The notes under the pieces were generated by a model, which worked only from the letters and a program-made list of their open reading frames with translations, was not told the origin of the DNA and did no database searches. This document shows, piece after piece, positions 43,682-52,054 of a DNA stretch of 64,000 bases. The stretch is taken from positions 243,290 to 307,289 of the forward strand of contig BTQZ01000001.1 of NCBI GenBank assembly GCA_036986135.1. The letters are read 5' to 3'. Position 1 is the stretch's first letter; each line of letters opens with the position of its first letter. The translations under genes were made by a program, and so were the position numbers. Origin of the DNA: JADFRG01 sp036986135. Lineage in GTDB: Bacteria; Chloroflexota; Anaerolineae; Anaerolineales; E44-bin32.

Positions 43682-45142
43682 ATGGATAACGGATTGCCTA
43701 CTTCTATTGTCATCTTTGGAGCTTCGGGCGACCTGACCCGGCGTAAGTTGGTGCCGGCGCTGTTCCAGCAGTGCACCAAGGGCCGCATCCCGAGCCCCAT
43801 CAACATCGTTGGGACTTCGCGCAGCGAGTACTCACACGATGAATTTCGGCGGCAGATGCTCGAAGGAATGGCGGAACTTTCCGGGATCGTCCCGGATGGC
43901 AGCCATTGGGACGAATTCTCCAAGAACCTCTGGTACGTGCCGGGAGATATTAGCCAGGAGGGCGATTATGGGAGGCTTGAGCAGTTCCTAGTCGAAAAGG
44001 AGGACGGGCCCGCCAACCGTCTGTACTATCTGGCCACGGCTCCACGTTTCTTCCCCGTAATCGTGAAGGAGCTAGGCAAGCAGGGGATGGCAACGGAGGG
44101 TGACCACTGGTCCAGGGTGGTCATAGAGAAGCCCTTCGGGCATGACCTTGAATCGGCCGTCGAGCTGAACGAAATCGTGCACGCCGCCTTTGATGAACAT
44201 CAGGTCTATCGCATCGATCACTACCTGGGCAAAGAAACCGCACAAAACATCCTCTACTTTCGATTCTTAAACACCATCTTCGAACCGATCTGGAACAGGA
44301 ACTACATCGACCATGTCCAGATTACGGTTACGGAGTCTGTTGATGTGGAACACCGGGCGGGCTATTACGACAACTCAGGTGTCGTACGAGACATGTTCCA
44401 AAACCACTTTCTTCAACTATTCACGCTCGTGGCGATGGAACCGCCGGCCACGTTCGATGCAGACGCGGTACGCAATGAGAAGGTGAAGGTGTTGATGGCT
44501 ATCCGGCCCATAGACGTCGAAGACACGGTTCGGGCGCAGTACGAGGGCTATGGACAGGCGAAGGGGGTCGCGGAGAATTCACAGACCCCGACCTTCGCGG
44601 CCATGAAGCTGTATGTAGATAACTGGCGCTGGCAAGGGGTGCCGTTCTATCTTCGCTCAGGAAAGGCGCTGGCTGAAAAGACGAGCCAGATAGTTATTGT
44701 GTTCAAAGAGCCACCGCACGTACTTTTTAATTTACCCTCTGACTACCGCCTGACTCCGAATTTCCTTTCGCTATGCATCCAACCCGATGAAGGGATGCAC
44801 CTGCGCTTTGAAACCAAAGTTCCCGGGGCGCTTCAGGAAACCAAATCGGTCGATATGGAATTTCATTACCCCGCCACTTTTGGAGGGGAACGGCTGCCCG
44901 ATGCGTACGAGCGCCTGCTAATCGACGCTCTTAGTGGGGATCCTTCCCTCTTCACCCGTAGCGACGAGATCGAGATGGCTTGGAGCTTAGTGGATCCAGT
45001 TCTCGAGGCTTGGGAGAGCTCAACCCGTGCGCCTACGCTTGGGCTATACCGAAAGGGCAGCTGGGGTCCGCCTGGAGCCGAGGCTTTCATTGCGCGGGAT
45101 GAACGCGTCTGGCGGCTGGGTTGTGGGGACCGCACGGGCTGA
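43682..45142 (+). CDS. zwf: Glucose-6-phosphate dehydrogenase
   Basis: A 486-residue enzyme of normal length that oxidises glucose-6-P to 6-phosphogluconolactone and reduces NADP. Cofactor loop IFGASGDLTRRKLVPAL, the active-site signature RIDHYLGKETAQNI with the catalytic His and Lys, and EKPFGHDL are all present. It starts 12 bp after gnd with AGGA upstream and is followed 2 bp after its stop by pgl. Confidence 0.97.
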   Translation: MDNGLPTSIVIFGASGDLTRRKLVPALFQQCTKGRIPSPINIVGTSRSEYSHDEFRRQMLEGMAELSGIVPDGSHWDEFSKNLWYVPGDISQEGDYGRLEQFLVEKEDGPANRLYYLATAPRFFPVIVKELGKQGMATEGDHWSRVVIEKPFGHDLESAVELNEIVHAAFDEHQVYRIDHYLGKETAQNILYFRFLNTIFEPIWNRNYIDHVQITVTESVDVEHRAGYYDNSGVVRDMFQNHFLQLFTLVAMEPPATFDADAVRNEKVKVLMAIRPIDVEDTVRAQYEGYGQAKGVAENSQTPTFAAMKLYVDNWRWQGVPFYLRSGKALAEKTSQIVIVFKEPPHVLFNLPSDYRLTPNFLSLCIQPDEGMHLRFETKVPGALQETKSVDMEFHYPATFGGERLPDAYERLLIDALSGDPSLFTRSDEIEMAWSLVDPVLEAWESSTRAPTLGLYRKGSWGPPGAEAFIARDERVWRLGCGDRTG

Positions 45143-45144
45143 AC

Positions 45145-45870
45145 ATGGCCGATATTCAAGTTCTTGAAAATACAAAAGCACTGGCGCAAGCTGCGGCCGA
45201 CCGATTCGTGGCGGCCTCGGAGGAGGCCATTGAAAAGCGAGGTCGCTTTACTGTGGCATTGTCCGGAGGCGCGACTCCGCAAGAGACCTACAGCCGGCTG
45301 GCGGACCCGAGCCTGGCCACGAGAGTTAGCTGGAGAAACGTGCTGCTCTTCTGGGGAGATGAGCGGTGCGTTCCACCCGATCACCCGGACAGCAACTATC
45401 GCATGGTCAGGAAGACCCTGATCCAAAAGGTGCCGATCCCACAGACAAACGTGCACCGCATCCAGGGTGAACTCGACCCAGATCTGGCGGCCGAGGCCTA
45501 TGTAGATGAGCTTCGGTCAGTTTTTGGTTCCGAGGAACGGCCACGATTTGACCTTGTCTTCCTGGGCTTGGGAGTAGATGGGCACACCGCCTCGCTATTT
45601 CCGGGGAGCCTTGCCCTGCGCGAAACCGAGCACTGGGTCCTGGCGGTATTTGCGGAGGCACTTCAGGCATGGCGCGTGACTCTTACGCCGCCGGTTTTTA
45701 ACTCCGCCCGCCAGCTCTCGTTCCTGGTGGCCGGCAAATCGAAGGCGGACCGGCTGCAGGAAGTGTTAGAAGGTGAACCTCAACCCGAATCCCTGCCCGC
45801 GCAGATCATTCAGCCCCGCAACGGACAGGTGACCTGGCTGATCGACCAAGCGGCAGCCGCGAAGTTGTAA
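45145..45870 (+). CDS. pgl: 6-phosphogluconolactonase
   Basis: A 241-residue enzyme of the DevB/Pgl type that hydrolyses 6-phosphogluconolactone. Motifs LSGGATPQETYSRL, FWGDERCVPPDHPDSNYRM and FLGLGVDGHTASLFPGS are visible. The ATG at 45145 is 2 bp after the zwf stop; codons further upstream in the frame lie inside zwf. It closes the operon and is followed by a strong hairpin. Confidence 0.95.
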   Translation: MADIQVLENTKALAQAAADRFVAASEEAIEKRGRFTVALSGGATPQETYSRLADPSLATRVSWRNVLLFWGDERCVPPDHPDSNYRMVRKTLIQKVPIPQTNVHRIQGELDPDLAAEAYVDELRSVFGSEERPRFDLVFLGLGVDGHTASLFPGSLALRETEHWVLAVFAEALQAWRVTLTPPVFNSARQLSFLVAGKSKADRLQEVLEGEPQPESLPAQIIQPRNGQVTWLIDQAAAAKL

Positions 45871-45948
45871 TCCCCGCCGGACTTGGTTCAAGTACGGTAG
45901 ACTGACCAAGGCCTTGGGGCCGTTTTTCCAGTTGATCTCCAATTGAAT

Positions 45949-45972
45949 GCGCTGGCCTGAGGCCAGCGCTTC
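45949..45972 (+). terminator. Strong hairpin after the pentose phosphate operon
   Basis: GCGCTGGCC (45949-45957), TGA loop, GGCCAGCGC (45961-45969), a perfect 9-bp GC-rich stem followed by a short pyrimidine run (TTCTC). It lies 79 bp after the pgl stop. The T run is weak, so it may also serve as an RNA-stabilising 3' end. Confidence 0.55.
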
Positions 45973-45989
45973 TCGTAGGGGTTGGAGCT

Positions 45990-46231
45990 GGATCAATGCG
46001 CTCCTTCCAGGGGGCATCGTAACCGAGGGGACAAGAAGTGCGGCGAAAGGCCTGATGCGCGGCCGGTTCGATCTGATCAAAACCGGGATCGAATTCAAGC
46101 AGCGGCTTCCGATAGGCAGGATGGGGAAGCCGGATGAGGTCGCACGCATGGCGCTGGTGCTGGCCTCCGACGTTTCAAGCTATGTGCACGGTGCAGCCAT
46201 TCCAGTGGATGGAGGCTTCTTGGCCGCCTAG
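45990..46231 (+). pseudogene. C-terminal remnant of an SDR dehydrogenase
   Basis: About 80 codons match only the last third of a short-chain dehydrogenase: INALLPGGIVTEG (after the active site), LPIGRMGKPDEVARMALVLA and the end VHGAAIPVDGGFLAA. The Rossmann part and Tyr-Lys active site are missing; the frame continues upstream into the operon's terminator hairpin without homology. It resembles the end of the SDR at 36398 (VHGAAIP) but is not identical. It is a truncated, probably non-functional copy. Confidence 0.75.
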
Positions 46232-46363
46232 CTTCGACGAACTCTAACAGAAGATTCAGATCGAATCCGCTGGATTCGCTTTATAATGTGAGCAAATCTG
46301 CCAAAACCTCTTGGCATCTGTAGATTTACATAGATTTATATAGCGCGAATAAGCGGAATCCTA
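46232..46363. promoter_or_regulatory. AT-rich leader region before the membrane-protein genes
   Basis: Contains a consensus -10 box TATAAT at 46282-46287 without a good -35, just after a GAATCC-GCT-GGATTC inverted repeat (46263-46277). A longer dyad follows (46294-46304 with 46311-46327). It is probably the promoter region of the small membrane protein gene. This is the most AT-rich stretch in the surrounding 10 kb. Confidence 0.4.
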
Positions 46364-46558
46364 TTGACCGGCCCCAAAGAGCGCACTCGTGCGCCTCTCC
46401 TCGATCGATTGAAATTGCGCAAGCCAGCCGGTTCGCGCGTGCCAGAAAATTCCTTTTTTTACACACGACTTCTCCCGGCCCTAATCTTGGTGCTGGGTGT
46501 CTTGACCATTCTGCTAATCATCTTCGCAATTGGCGTGTATTTGACATCGGTGAGTTAG
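46364..46558 (+). CDS. Small single-helix membrane protein
   Basis: A 64-residue protein: a basic N-terminal half (about 1-33) and one strongly hydrophobic helix (about 35-60, LLPALILVLGVLTILLIIFA) ending near the C-terminus, so it would sit N-terminus-in. The start is TTG at 46364 with only a weak ribosome site. It lies 32 bp before another membrane-protein gene on the same strand. Not recognised; kept because of the clear helix, the upstream -10 box and the position. Confidence 0.5.
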   Translation: MTGPKERTRAPLLDRLKLRKPAGSRVPENSFFYTRLLPALILVLGVLTILLIIFAIGVYLTSVS

Positions 46559-46590
46559 TCGTCGGCTTGTTCTCGCGTTAGGAGGAGCAC

Positions 46591-47412
46591 ATGGAGCTAA
46601 ATCTGATTTTGCCGTTCGTTACGACGTCCGTGATGGTGGTATTCACGGTCTCCGTCTTCCGACGCTGGCTCCAAAGGCGGAATGCTTATTTCTTGTTCTG
46701 GTCCATCGGTCTCGGCATGTTCGCGGCCGCAAGCTTTTCGGAGGCATATTTCGCGGTGGCAGGATGGAGCTCCCTCATCTTTTTTATCTGGTATTTCTTT
46801 GGCGCGGTGTTGACTGCAGCCTGGATCGGACATGGAACCTATCTGCTCCTGGTCCGAAAGCGCTGGCGACATGCCTTGACCGGGGTGCTGATCGCTGCAA
46901 GTCTCGGCGCACTCGTGCTGATGGTGCAGGTCATGCCCAAATTGGACTCGGGCATTTTTGATCGGGGGCGGCCGCTTGGCGAGCAATACAAGACGGTTGT
47001 CATCGAGGAAGGAGACATAATCCCAGCCGGATCCGAACTGATTGAGACGCAGTACCGTGGGGAGCTAGTTATCGCCAAAAGCGGGATCCTGCCTCTGGGG
47101 GCCCCGATAAGAACGACAACGATCTTCTTCAACATATACGGCACGATCATGTTGGTGGGTGGAGCTCTTTGGTCATCCTGGCTGTTCTTGAGAAAGGGAG
47201 TGCTGCCAAACCGAGCTTTGGGCAATGTGCTGATCGCCGTAGGTGCCATGCTCATCGCCTCCGCAAGCACGCTAACGCGCCTCGGAGTTGGTGATTTCCT
47301 GTACATTGGCGAGTTGCTCGCGGCCGTTCTCATGTATGCCGGCTTCTCATTAGCCGCGCGACCCGCGACTGAAGAGGACAATTCACCCGAAGCGGTTTCG
47401 GCGGCTGCATAG
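46591..47412 (+). CDS. Uncharacterised seven-helix membrane protein
   Basis: A 273-residue integral membrane protein with about seven hydrophobic helices (about 4-22, 33-50, 56-78, 89-110, then after a soluble loop of about 60 residues 175-195, 207-225 and 232-250). The loop (about 118-172) has alternating charged and hydrophobic residues and could form a small extracytoplasmic domain. AGGAGG lies 4-5 nt before the ATG. It is followed 13 bp later by the PucC-like transporter. No family is recognised with confidence. Confidence 0.75.
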   Translation: MELNLILPFVTTSVMVVFTVSVFRRWLQRRNAYFLFWSIGLGMFAAASFSEAYFAVAGWSSLIFFIWYFFGAVLTAAWIGHGTYLLLVRKRWRHALTGVLIAASLGALVLMVQVMPKLDSGIFDRGRPLGEQYKTVVIEEGDIIPAGSELIETQYRGELVIAKSGILPLGAPIRTTTIFFNIYGTIMLVGGALWSSWLFLRKGVLPNRALGNVLIAVGAMLIASASTLTRLGVGDFLYIGELLAAVLMYAGFSLAARPATEEDNSPEAVSAAA

Positions 47413-47425
47413 GTCCTCGGGCGCA

Positions 47426-48751
47426 ATGGGAGAGCCCCATACAGAGGTAGAGTTTCACTTTCTAAGAACCGTCAAGATCGGGACCTTCCACATCGGCTCC
47501 TCAGCCGTCGATCTGCTGGTGACGGGGGTGTGGAACCGGATCATGATTGTCGACCTGGGAATTGCAGCCGGGCCGGTTGCTGTGTTGAGCGCCATGCGCT
47601 ACTTCCTGGCTCCTCTCTCGCTCTGGGCCGGATACCGAGCGGATACGCACCCAATTTGGGGCAGTCGCCGACTGGCCTATATCTGGATCGGTCGCGGCCT
47701 GGTGTTTGTCTCGTTGCCGCTGATCCCGCTGTCGACGGGGTTCATAGCCCGAGGGTCGGAGTACGGATGGCTGATCGCGTTCCTGGCTTTTGTGATGTTC
47801 GGCAGCGGGATTCTCATTTCTGGTCCAGCATTCCTTGCGCTGGTCCATGACAGTGCCCCCTACAATCGCCGCGGCCTGGCCATCGGCATCGTGCAATTCG
47901 TGCTCGTTGCCAGCTTTGCCCTCCTGCCTCTGATCTTTGCCCGGATGATGCCCAGCTTTGATCTTGAAGCCTTTTTGCAGCTATCGCTGATCATCGCGGT
48001 GGGCGCCGGACTGTTTTGGTTCTTCTCGGTCTGGAGAGAGGAACGCCCGAGTGCGCCGAAGGAAGATCGGGGCTTCAAAGAGGCCTTCTCAGGGATCCTG
48101 TCCGATAGCAGGGCTCGCCGATATGCGCTCTTCCTGGGAGCCTCGGCATTCTTTGTGTTCATGCAGGACGCAGTGCTCGAACCCTTCGGGGGCGATGTTT
48201 TTGGATTGACCGTAGGGGAAACCACGCGTTTCAATGCGTTCTGGGGCTCCGGAGTATTGCTTGGGATGGTAATCACCCTGTTGATTACGCGGCGCTGGCG
48301 CCCTGACCAACAGGTCGGAACGACGATGTGGGGTCTGGGTCTCCTGGCGCTTCCATTGATCGCTCTGGGCGGATCGGCCTGGACTGCGAGCCTGGCCATG
48401 GTGCGACCCGTGCTGGTGCTCTTCGGCATCGGGTTCGGGATCTTCGCCGTAGGGGGGGTCAGCCTCTTGATGGCGATGAGTGGCGAAGGCCGGGCTGCGA
48501 TCTACCTGGCGCTGTGGTCGGTCATACAGCTGGTGAGCCGGGGAGCCGGGATCGCGACCGGCGGAATCTTGCGCGACGCGGCTCTGGCGCTGACCGGGAG
48601 CTTCTCGAGCACTTATGGGTTCGTGTTTTGGATTGAGGCGCTGGGGGCGCTAGGTTGTATTTGGCTGCTGCGGCGGGTCGATGTATCGGGCTTCGCTTCG
48701 CAGATCGGCAGGACAGCGCCCGCCGAACCGGTTGGTATGGCTGCCGACTGA
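47426..48751 (+). CDS. PucC/BCD-family MFS protein
   Basis: A 441-residue membrane protein with about twelve hydrophobic segments. The N-terminal region VKIGTFHIGSSAVDLLVTGV followed by NRIMIVDLGI and the loop YRADTHPIWGSRRLAYIWIG match the BCD (bacteriochlorophyll delivery)/PucC branch of the major facilitator superfamily. In phototrophs PucC and LhaA help assemble light-harvesting complexes. No bacteriochlorophyll or reaction-centre genes are in the window, so here the role may be a different pigment, lipid or cofactor, or a relic. It probably shares a transcript with the two preceding membrane proteins. Confidence 0.75.
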   Translation: MGEPHTEVEFHFLRTVKIGTFHIGSSAVDLLVTGVWNRIMIVDLGIAAGPVAVLSAMRYFLAPLSLWAGYRADTHPIWGSRRLAYIWIGRGLVFVSLPLIPLSTGFIARGSEYGWLIAFLAFVMFGSGILISGPAFLALVHDSAPYNRRGLAIGIVQFVLVASFALLPLIFARMMPSFDLEAFLQLSLIIAVGAGLFWFFSVWREERPSAPKEDRGFKEAFSGILSDSRARRYALFLGASAFFVFMQDAVLEPFGGDVFGLTVGETTRFNAFWGSGVLLGMVITLLITRRWRPDQQVGTTMWGLGLLALPLIALGGSAWTASLAMVRPVLVLFGIGFGIFAVGGVSLLMAMSGEGRAAIYLALWSVIQLVSRGAGIATGGILRDAALALTGSFSSTYGFVFWIEALGALGCIWLLRRVDVSGFASQIGRTAPAEPVGMAAD

Positions 48752-48770
48752 GCTAGAAGGTATCAAAAGC

Positions 48771-48842
48771 TCCTCGGACTGGATTCGAACCAGTAACCCT
48801 CCGGTTAACAGCCGGATGCTCTGCCAGTTGAGCTACCGAGGA
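48771..48842 (-). tRNA. tRNA-Asn (GTT)
   Basis: On the minus strand a complete 72-nt cloverleaf: acceptor TCCTCGG pairs with CCGAGGA, D-loop AGCTCAACTGGCAGAGC, anticodon stem TCCGG/CCGGA around loop CTGTTAA (anticodon GTT), and T-arm with GGTTCGAATCC. CCA is not encoded. It is convergent with the MFS gene. Confidence 0.97.
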
Positions 48843-48980
48843 ACGAAAAGCGATTATACACAATGAGCCCTGTACGCAGGATTCTTTCTATCCTCAGGAC
48901 CCGGTCGGATTACAATCTGTCGCCGCCGCAACCTCCTTTTCTAATCCCTCCATTCGCGTGCAACCCGCCCAATGTTCAGA

Positions 48981-49460
48981 TCATATCTGCCTCTCTACGG
49001 CAAAAGGACCGTCGAGCGCCTCTGCATGACGTTGCAGCTCCCGTAACGCGGCCTGGGCATGCGCCCGATCCGCGGGATCGAGGTCCAACGCTGCGAACTC
49101 GTCCTCGTCGAGCACAAACCAGCTTCCATCCAATCGAACAATCAAATCCAGAGCAAGATCTTCGGCTGAAAGCGTGGCATCTTCGATCTGGGCTGGACGG
49201 GCGACGTTGCAATACCAACCCTTGAGCTCTCCCGTATCAACGTCGTAGATGGCGAGAACGTTATACCAGCGGTCGCGGTAGTGGGTCTCGACGAATCTAT
49301 CGCCGGGCCGAAACACGAGACCGTGAAAATCGCGTTTGTCCATGTCAAAGATCGCCTCCAGTACCAAGCTCGTCTCCGATCGGCGAAGGATTTTCCCGGA
49401 ATACCGTAGGACTTCTGCGCCCATGGCATCGAGCTTCCGGACTGTGACCCACTCAGTCAC
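48981..49460 (-). CDS. DUF402 (FomD/nucleoside-diphosphatase-like) protein in thiamine operon
   Basis: A 159-residue protein of the DUF402 family, whose studied members (FomD, Staphylococcus nucleoside tri/diphosphatase) are metal-dependent phosphate-ester hydrolases. Visible motifs are PGDRFVETHYRDRWYNVLAIYD, GWYCNVARPAQIED and ALDLIVRLDGSWFVLDEDEF, with the conserved Asp residues of the metal site. The GTG at 49460 overlaps the thiZ stop by 8 bp, so it is translated with the thiamine transporter and lies under the TPP riboswitch. A role as phosphatase for a thiamine-related phosphate ester is an inference from this linkage. The longer frame upstream lies inside thiZ. Confidence 0.82.
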   Translation of the reverse strand: MTEWVTVRKLDAMGAEVLRYSGKILRRSETSLVLEAIFDMDKRDFHGLVFRPGDRFVETHYRDRWYNVLAIYDVDTGELKGWYCNVARPAQIEDATLSAEDLALDLIVRLDGSWFVLDEDEFAALDLDPADRAHAQAALRELQRHAEALDGPFAVERQI

Positions 49461-50214
49461 GGATCCCAAGCGCCCTGAGCAATAAGGCCGCCTGCTGCCC
49501 AAATTCCGGCCAAGCGATCATTCCCGGCCGCCTGGGACGAGGCAGGTTGACGTTCAAGATCTCCACAATTTGCCCGGGCCTAGCGCTCAGCACCACCACT
49601 CGATCGCCCAGGTAAAGCGCTTCCTCCACATCATGCGTGATGAAGAATAGGGTCTTCGAGTATTCCTGCCAAACCTGGAGCAGCCAATCTTGCAGCTCTC
49701 TGCGCGTCAGTGCATCGAGCGCGCCGAAAGGCTCGTCTAGGAGGAGTACGTCCTGCTCGGTCAAGATCGTTCTGAGCAGCGCTGCCCGCTGGCGCATGCC
49801 CCCCGAAAGGGCAGACGGATAGGATCCCCCGAATTCCCCAAGCCCAAAGTGAACCAGCATCTCTTGCGCGCGCTCTCGAGCTGCGCCCCGATCCACTCCG
49901 TCCAATTCCAGGGGGATTGCGACATTGTCCGTCACGCTCCGCCAAGGCAGCAGCAGATCACGCTGCGGCATATACCCGAATTTCCCGGTTCGCTCACGCT
50001 GTAACTGGCCATCCAACCAGAACTCTCCCTCTTCCGGTTCGAGCAATCCTGCTACGAGGTTGAAGAGCGTGCTCTTCCCGCTCCCGGAGGGCCCAACGAG
50101 CGTCACGAATTCTCCCGCCTCCACTTGCAGCGAGATGTCCCTCAATGCCTCAATGTTCCGGCCGTTGATCTGGAAGGATTTGGATATATTCTGGAGTCCG
50201 AGCTTGGGAATCAG
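49453..50214 (-). CDS. thiZ: ABC transporter ATP-binding protein for thiamine precursor (ThiZ)
   Basis: An ATPase of the nitrate/sulfonate/taurine (SsuB/TauB) type, about 253 residues. Walker A GPSGSGKST, signature LSGGMRQRAALLRT and Walker B VLLLDEPFGALDALTR are intact. The first ATG/GTG/TTG-type start (TTG 50145) would cut off the N-terminal strand that always precedes Walker A. The frame is open back to a CTG at 50214, 6 nt after a GGAG, and codes LGLQNISKSFQINGRNIEAL, the expected beginning. So a CTG start is likely. The gene begins 9 bp after thiY. Confidence 0.88.
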   Translation of the reverse strand: MIPKLGLQNISKSFQINGRNIEALRDISLQVEAGEFVTLVGPSGSGKSTLFNLVAGLLEPEEGEFWLDGQLQRERTGKFGYMPQRDLLLPWRSVTDNVAIPLELDGVDRGAARERAQEMLVHFGLGEFGGSYPSALSGGMRQRAALLRTILTEQDVLLLDEPFGALDALTRRELQDWLLQVWQEYSKTLFFITHDVEEALYLGDRVVVLSARPGQIVEILNVNLPRPRRPGMIAWPEFGQQAALLLRALGIRD

Positions 50215-50223
50215 GTCGAGCTC

Positions 50224-51183
50224 CTACGGCAGGTACTCGTTGGTGAAGGCTCGCTCGGCCTGAATGCTCTCAGCAAGGATGTCATGATCCGCCATCCATT
50301 GGGAGTAGGCTTGCCACACTTCGAGATCTTGCTCGCCCCAGCGTCCGGCGTCTGCCTGGTAGCGTGGGGAAAGCCACTCCTGACTCTCGTGCACCAGCTG
50401 TTCATCGAGCTCCGGGGCCGCCTCCAGTAGGATGTCGGCCGCCGCCGCAGGGTCGTCGATTGCGAACCGGTATCCCCTGGACACCGCTTCCAAGAAGGCG
50501 CGCACGATTTCGGGTTGTTCCTCAAGCGTCGACTCAGCGGCAATGATGACGGGCGTGTAGTAGTCAGGTATGCAATCAAACCAGTCCTCCATCATCGCCA
50601 CCTCGAGATCAATTCCCCGCAGCTCGGCCTGTATGCCCTGCCAGCCGTAGAAGATCCATGCCAGATCGATCTGCCCTTGATCCAGCAAGGCCAGAGGGTC
50701 CGAAAACCCGGTGTTCACGATCTCCAGCGTCTCGTAGTCCGCGCCATCACACTTCATGAGTTCCCGGAGGGTCGACTCCTCAAAAGGGCTTCCGAACGAG
50801 CCATAGCGCAGACCCTCCCAGTCGGACGGTGATTCTCCCGCTCGACTCGCGAATCCCGATGTATTGCCTTGAATAATGGCCGCGATCGAAACCAGAGGAA
50901 CTGCGTCGGCGCGGGCAAGCGTGACTTGTTCCTGGAAACTGATGCCAAAATCGGCCGCCCCGACCGTCACCGCCTGCTCAGCAAACACTTCGCCAGGCTG
51001 TATGATTTCGACTTCCAGGCCTGCATCCTCAAAGTAACCTTCCTGCTGAGCAACAAAGATCCCGGTGTGGTTGGTGTTGGGAACCCAATCGAGCATGAGC
51101 GTCACAGGCGTGAGTTCTTCGGCCTGGCTTGCGCACGCTCCAAGAGCGATCATCGATGCCGCAAGAGCCAATATGCTTTTCAT
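50224..51183 (-). CDS. thiY: Thiamine-precursor-binding lipoprotein (ThiY, NMT1/THI5-like)
   Basis: A 319-residue periplasmic-binding lipoprotein: signal peptide with lipobox LGAC (Cys17), then TLMLDWVPNTNHTGIFVAQQ, the opening of the NMT1/THI5-like family that binds formylaminopyrimidine or hydroxymethylpyrimidine. The EGYFEDAGLEVEII and GSFGSPFEESTLRELM segments match ThiY. With thiX and thiZ it forms a pyrimidine-precursor importer; the riboswitch upstream supports a thiamine role over nitrate or taurine. Confidence 0.9.
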   Translation of the reverse strand: MKSILALAASMIALGACASQAEELTPVTLMLDWVPNTNHTGIFVAQQEGYFEDAGLEVEIIQPGEVFAEQAVTVGAADFGISFQEQVTLARADAVPLVSIAAIIQGNTSGFASRAGESPSDWEGLRYGSFGSPFEESTLRELMKCDGADYETLEIVNTGFSDPLALLDQGQIDLAWIFYGWQGIQAELRGIDLEVAMMEDWFDCIPDYYTPVIIAAESTLEEQPEIVRAFLEAVSRGYRFAIDDPAAAADILLEAAPELDEQLVHESQEWLSPRYQADAGRWGEQDLEVWQAYSQWMADHDILAESIQAERAFTNEYLP

Positions 51184-51235
51184 TTAGCTAATCTCCCCGC
51201 GATAGGATCGCAACACGGTCGACCGAACTCCCTAC

Positions 51236-52054
51236 TCATGTTGTCTCCCATGCCTCGTCCCGAGCTTGAGTGTGATACCAGGGCAATGCCACGCGCTCGA
51301 TCAAGTACACCAGCACGAACAGTCCGATGCTGATGACCGAGGTAACCACGATGGCGACGAAGACCTGGTCTGTCGCTAGGGCGTTCTTCGATCGAAGCAT
51401 GTACAGACCGAGACCTCCAGTGCCGCCGACCCACTCCCCGATCGTGGCTCCTACCACGCTGTAGGTCACCGCGATGCGCAGTCCTGTGAAAAAGGCGGGT
51501 AGCGCGGAGGGAAGCCGCACCATTCGCCAAATCTGACCGCGCTTTGCATTCATCGCCCTGAGCAAATTCACTTGCTCTGGATCGGCCGAGGCCAGACCGT
51601 CAGCAGTGTTTAGCGCCAACGGAAAGAAACAAATCAAGACCACGATGAATACCTTTGGAAGGAGTCCAAAGCCAAACCAGATTATGAGCAGTGGAGCTAT
51701 GGCGAGGATCTGAACGGTCTGCGAGGCCACCAAGATCGGATACACCGCCCGCCGAAACGTGGCCGAGAGGTCAATAGCAGCCGCGATGGCAATTCCGAGC
51801 AGCGTCGCAATGACGAGACCAATCATGGTCTCGATCATGGTTATCCCTATAGCTGGGAACAGCAAATCACGCGTATCCCACGCGGCCTGCGCCACCCCAA
51901 GCGGGGAGGGGAGAATAAAGCTTGAGAGCCCGCCAAGGTCCGCTGCCAACTGCCAGATTGCCATCAAGAACAGGATCAACAGCAAAGGCGGGAGGAAATT
52001 GCGGATAAAGCGATTGCCGGGTCTTTTTAGCTGAACCGAAGCAGGAACACTCAT
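51236..52054 (-). CDS. thiX: ABC transporter permease for thiamine precursor (ThiX)
   Basis: A 272-residue inner-membrane permease of the BPD_transp_1 (SsuC/TauC) type with about six helices and the EAA loop (LRAMNAKRGQIWRMVRLPSALP). The ATG at 52054 overlaps the stop of the thiamine-binding-protein gene (ATGA), so translation is coupled. The longer open frame upstream lies inside that gene. It works with ThiY and ThiZ. Confidence 0.9.
   Translation of the reverse strand: MSVPASVQLKRPGNRFIRNFLPPLLLILFLMAIWQLAADLGGLSSFILPSPLGVAQAAWDTRDLLFPAIGITMIETMIGLVIATLLGIAIAAAIDLSATFRRAVYPILVASQTVQILAIAPLLIIWFGFGLLPKVFIVVLICFFPLALNTADGLASADPEQVNLLRAMNAKRGQIWRMVRLPSALPAFFTGLRIAVTYSVVGATIGEWVGGTGGLGLYMLRSKNALATDQVFVAIVVTSVISIGLFVLVYLIERVALPWYHTQARDEAWETT

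Noticed and set aside
48863..49225. 120-codon plus-strand frame after the tRNA
   Set aside because: It is antisense to the DUF402 gene, which has clear family motifs.
50145..50145. TTG at 50145 as the thiZ start
   Set aside because: It would delete the first beta-strand that precedes Walker A in all members; the frame is open to a CTG with a good ribosome site.
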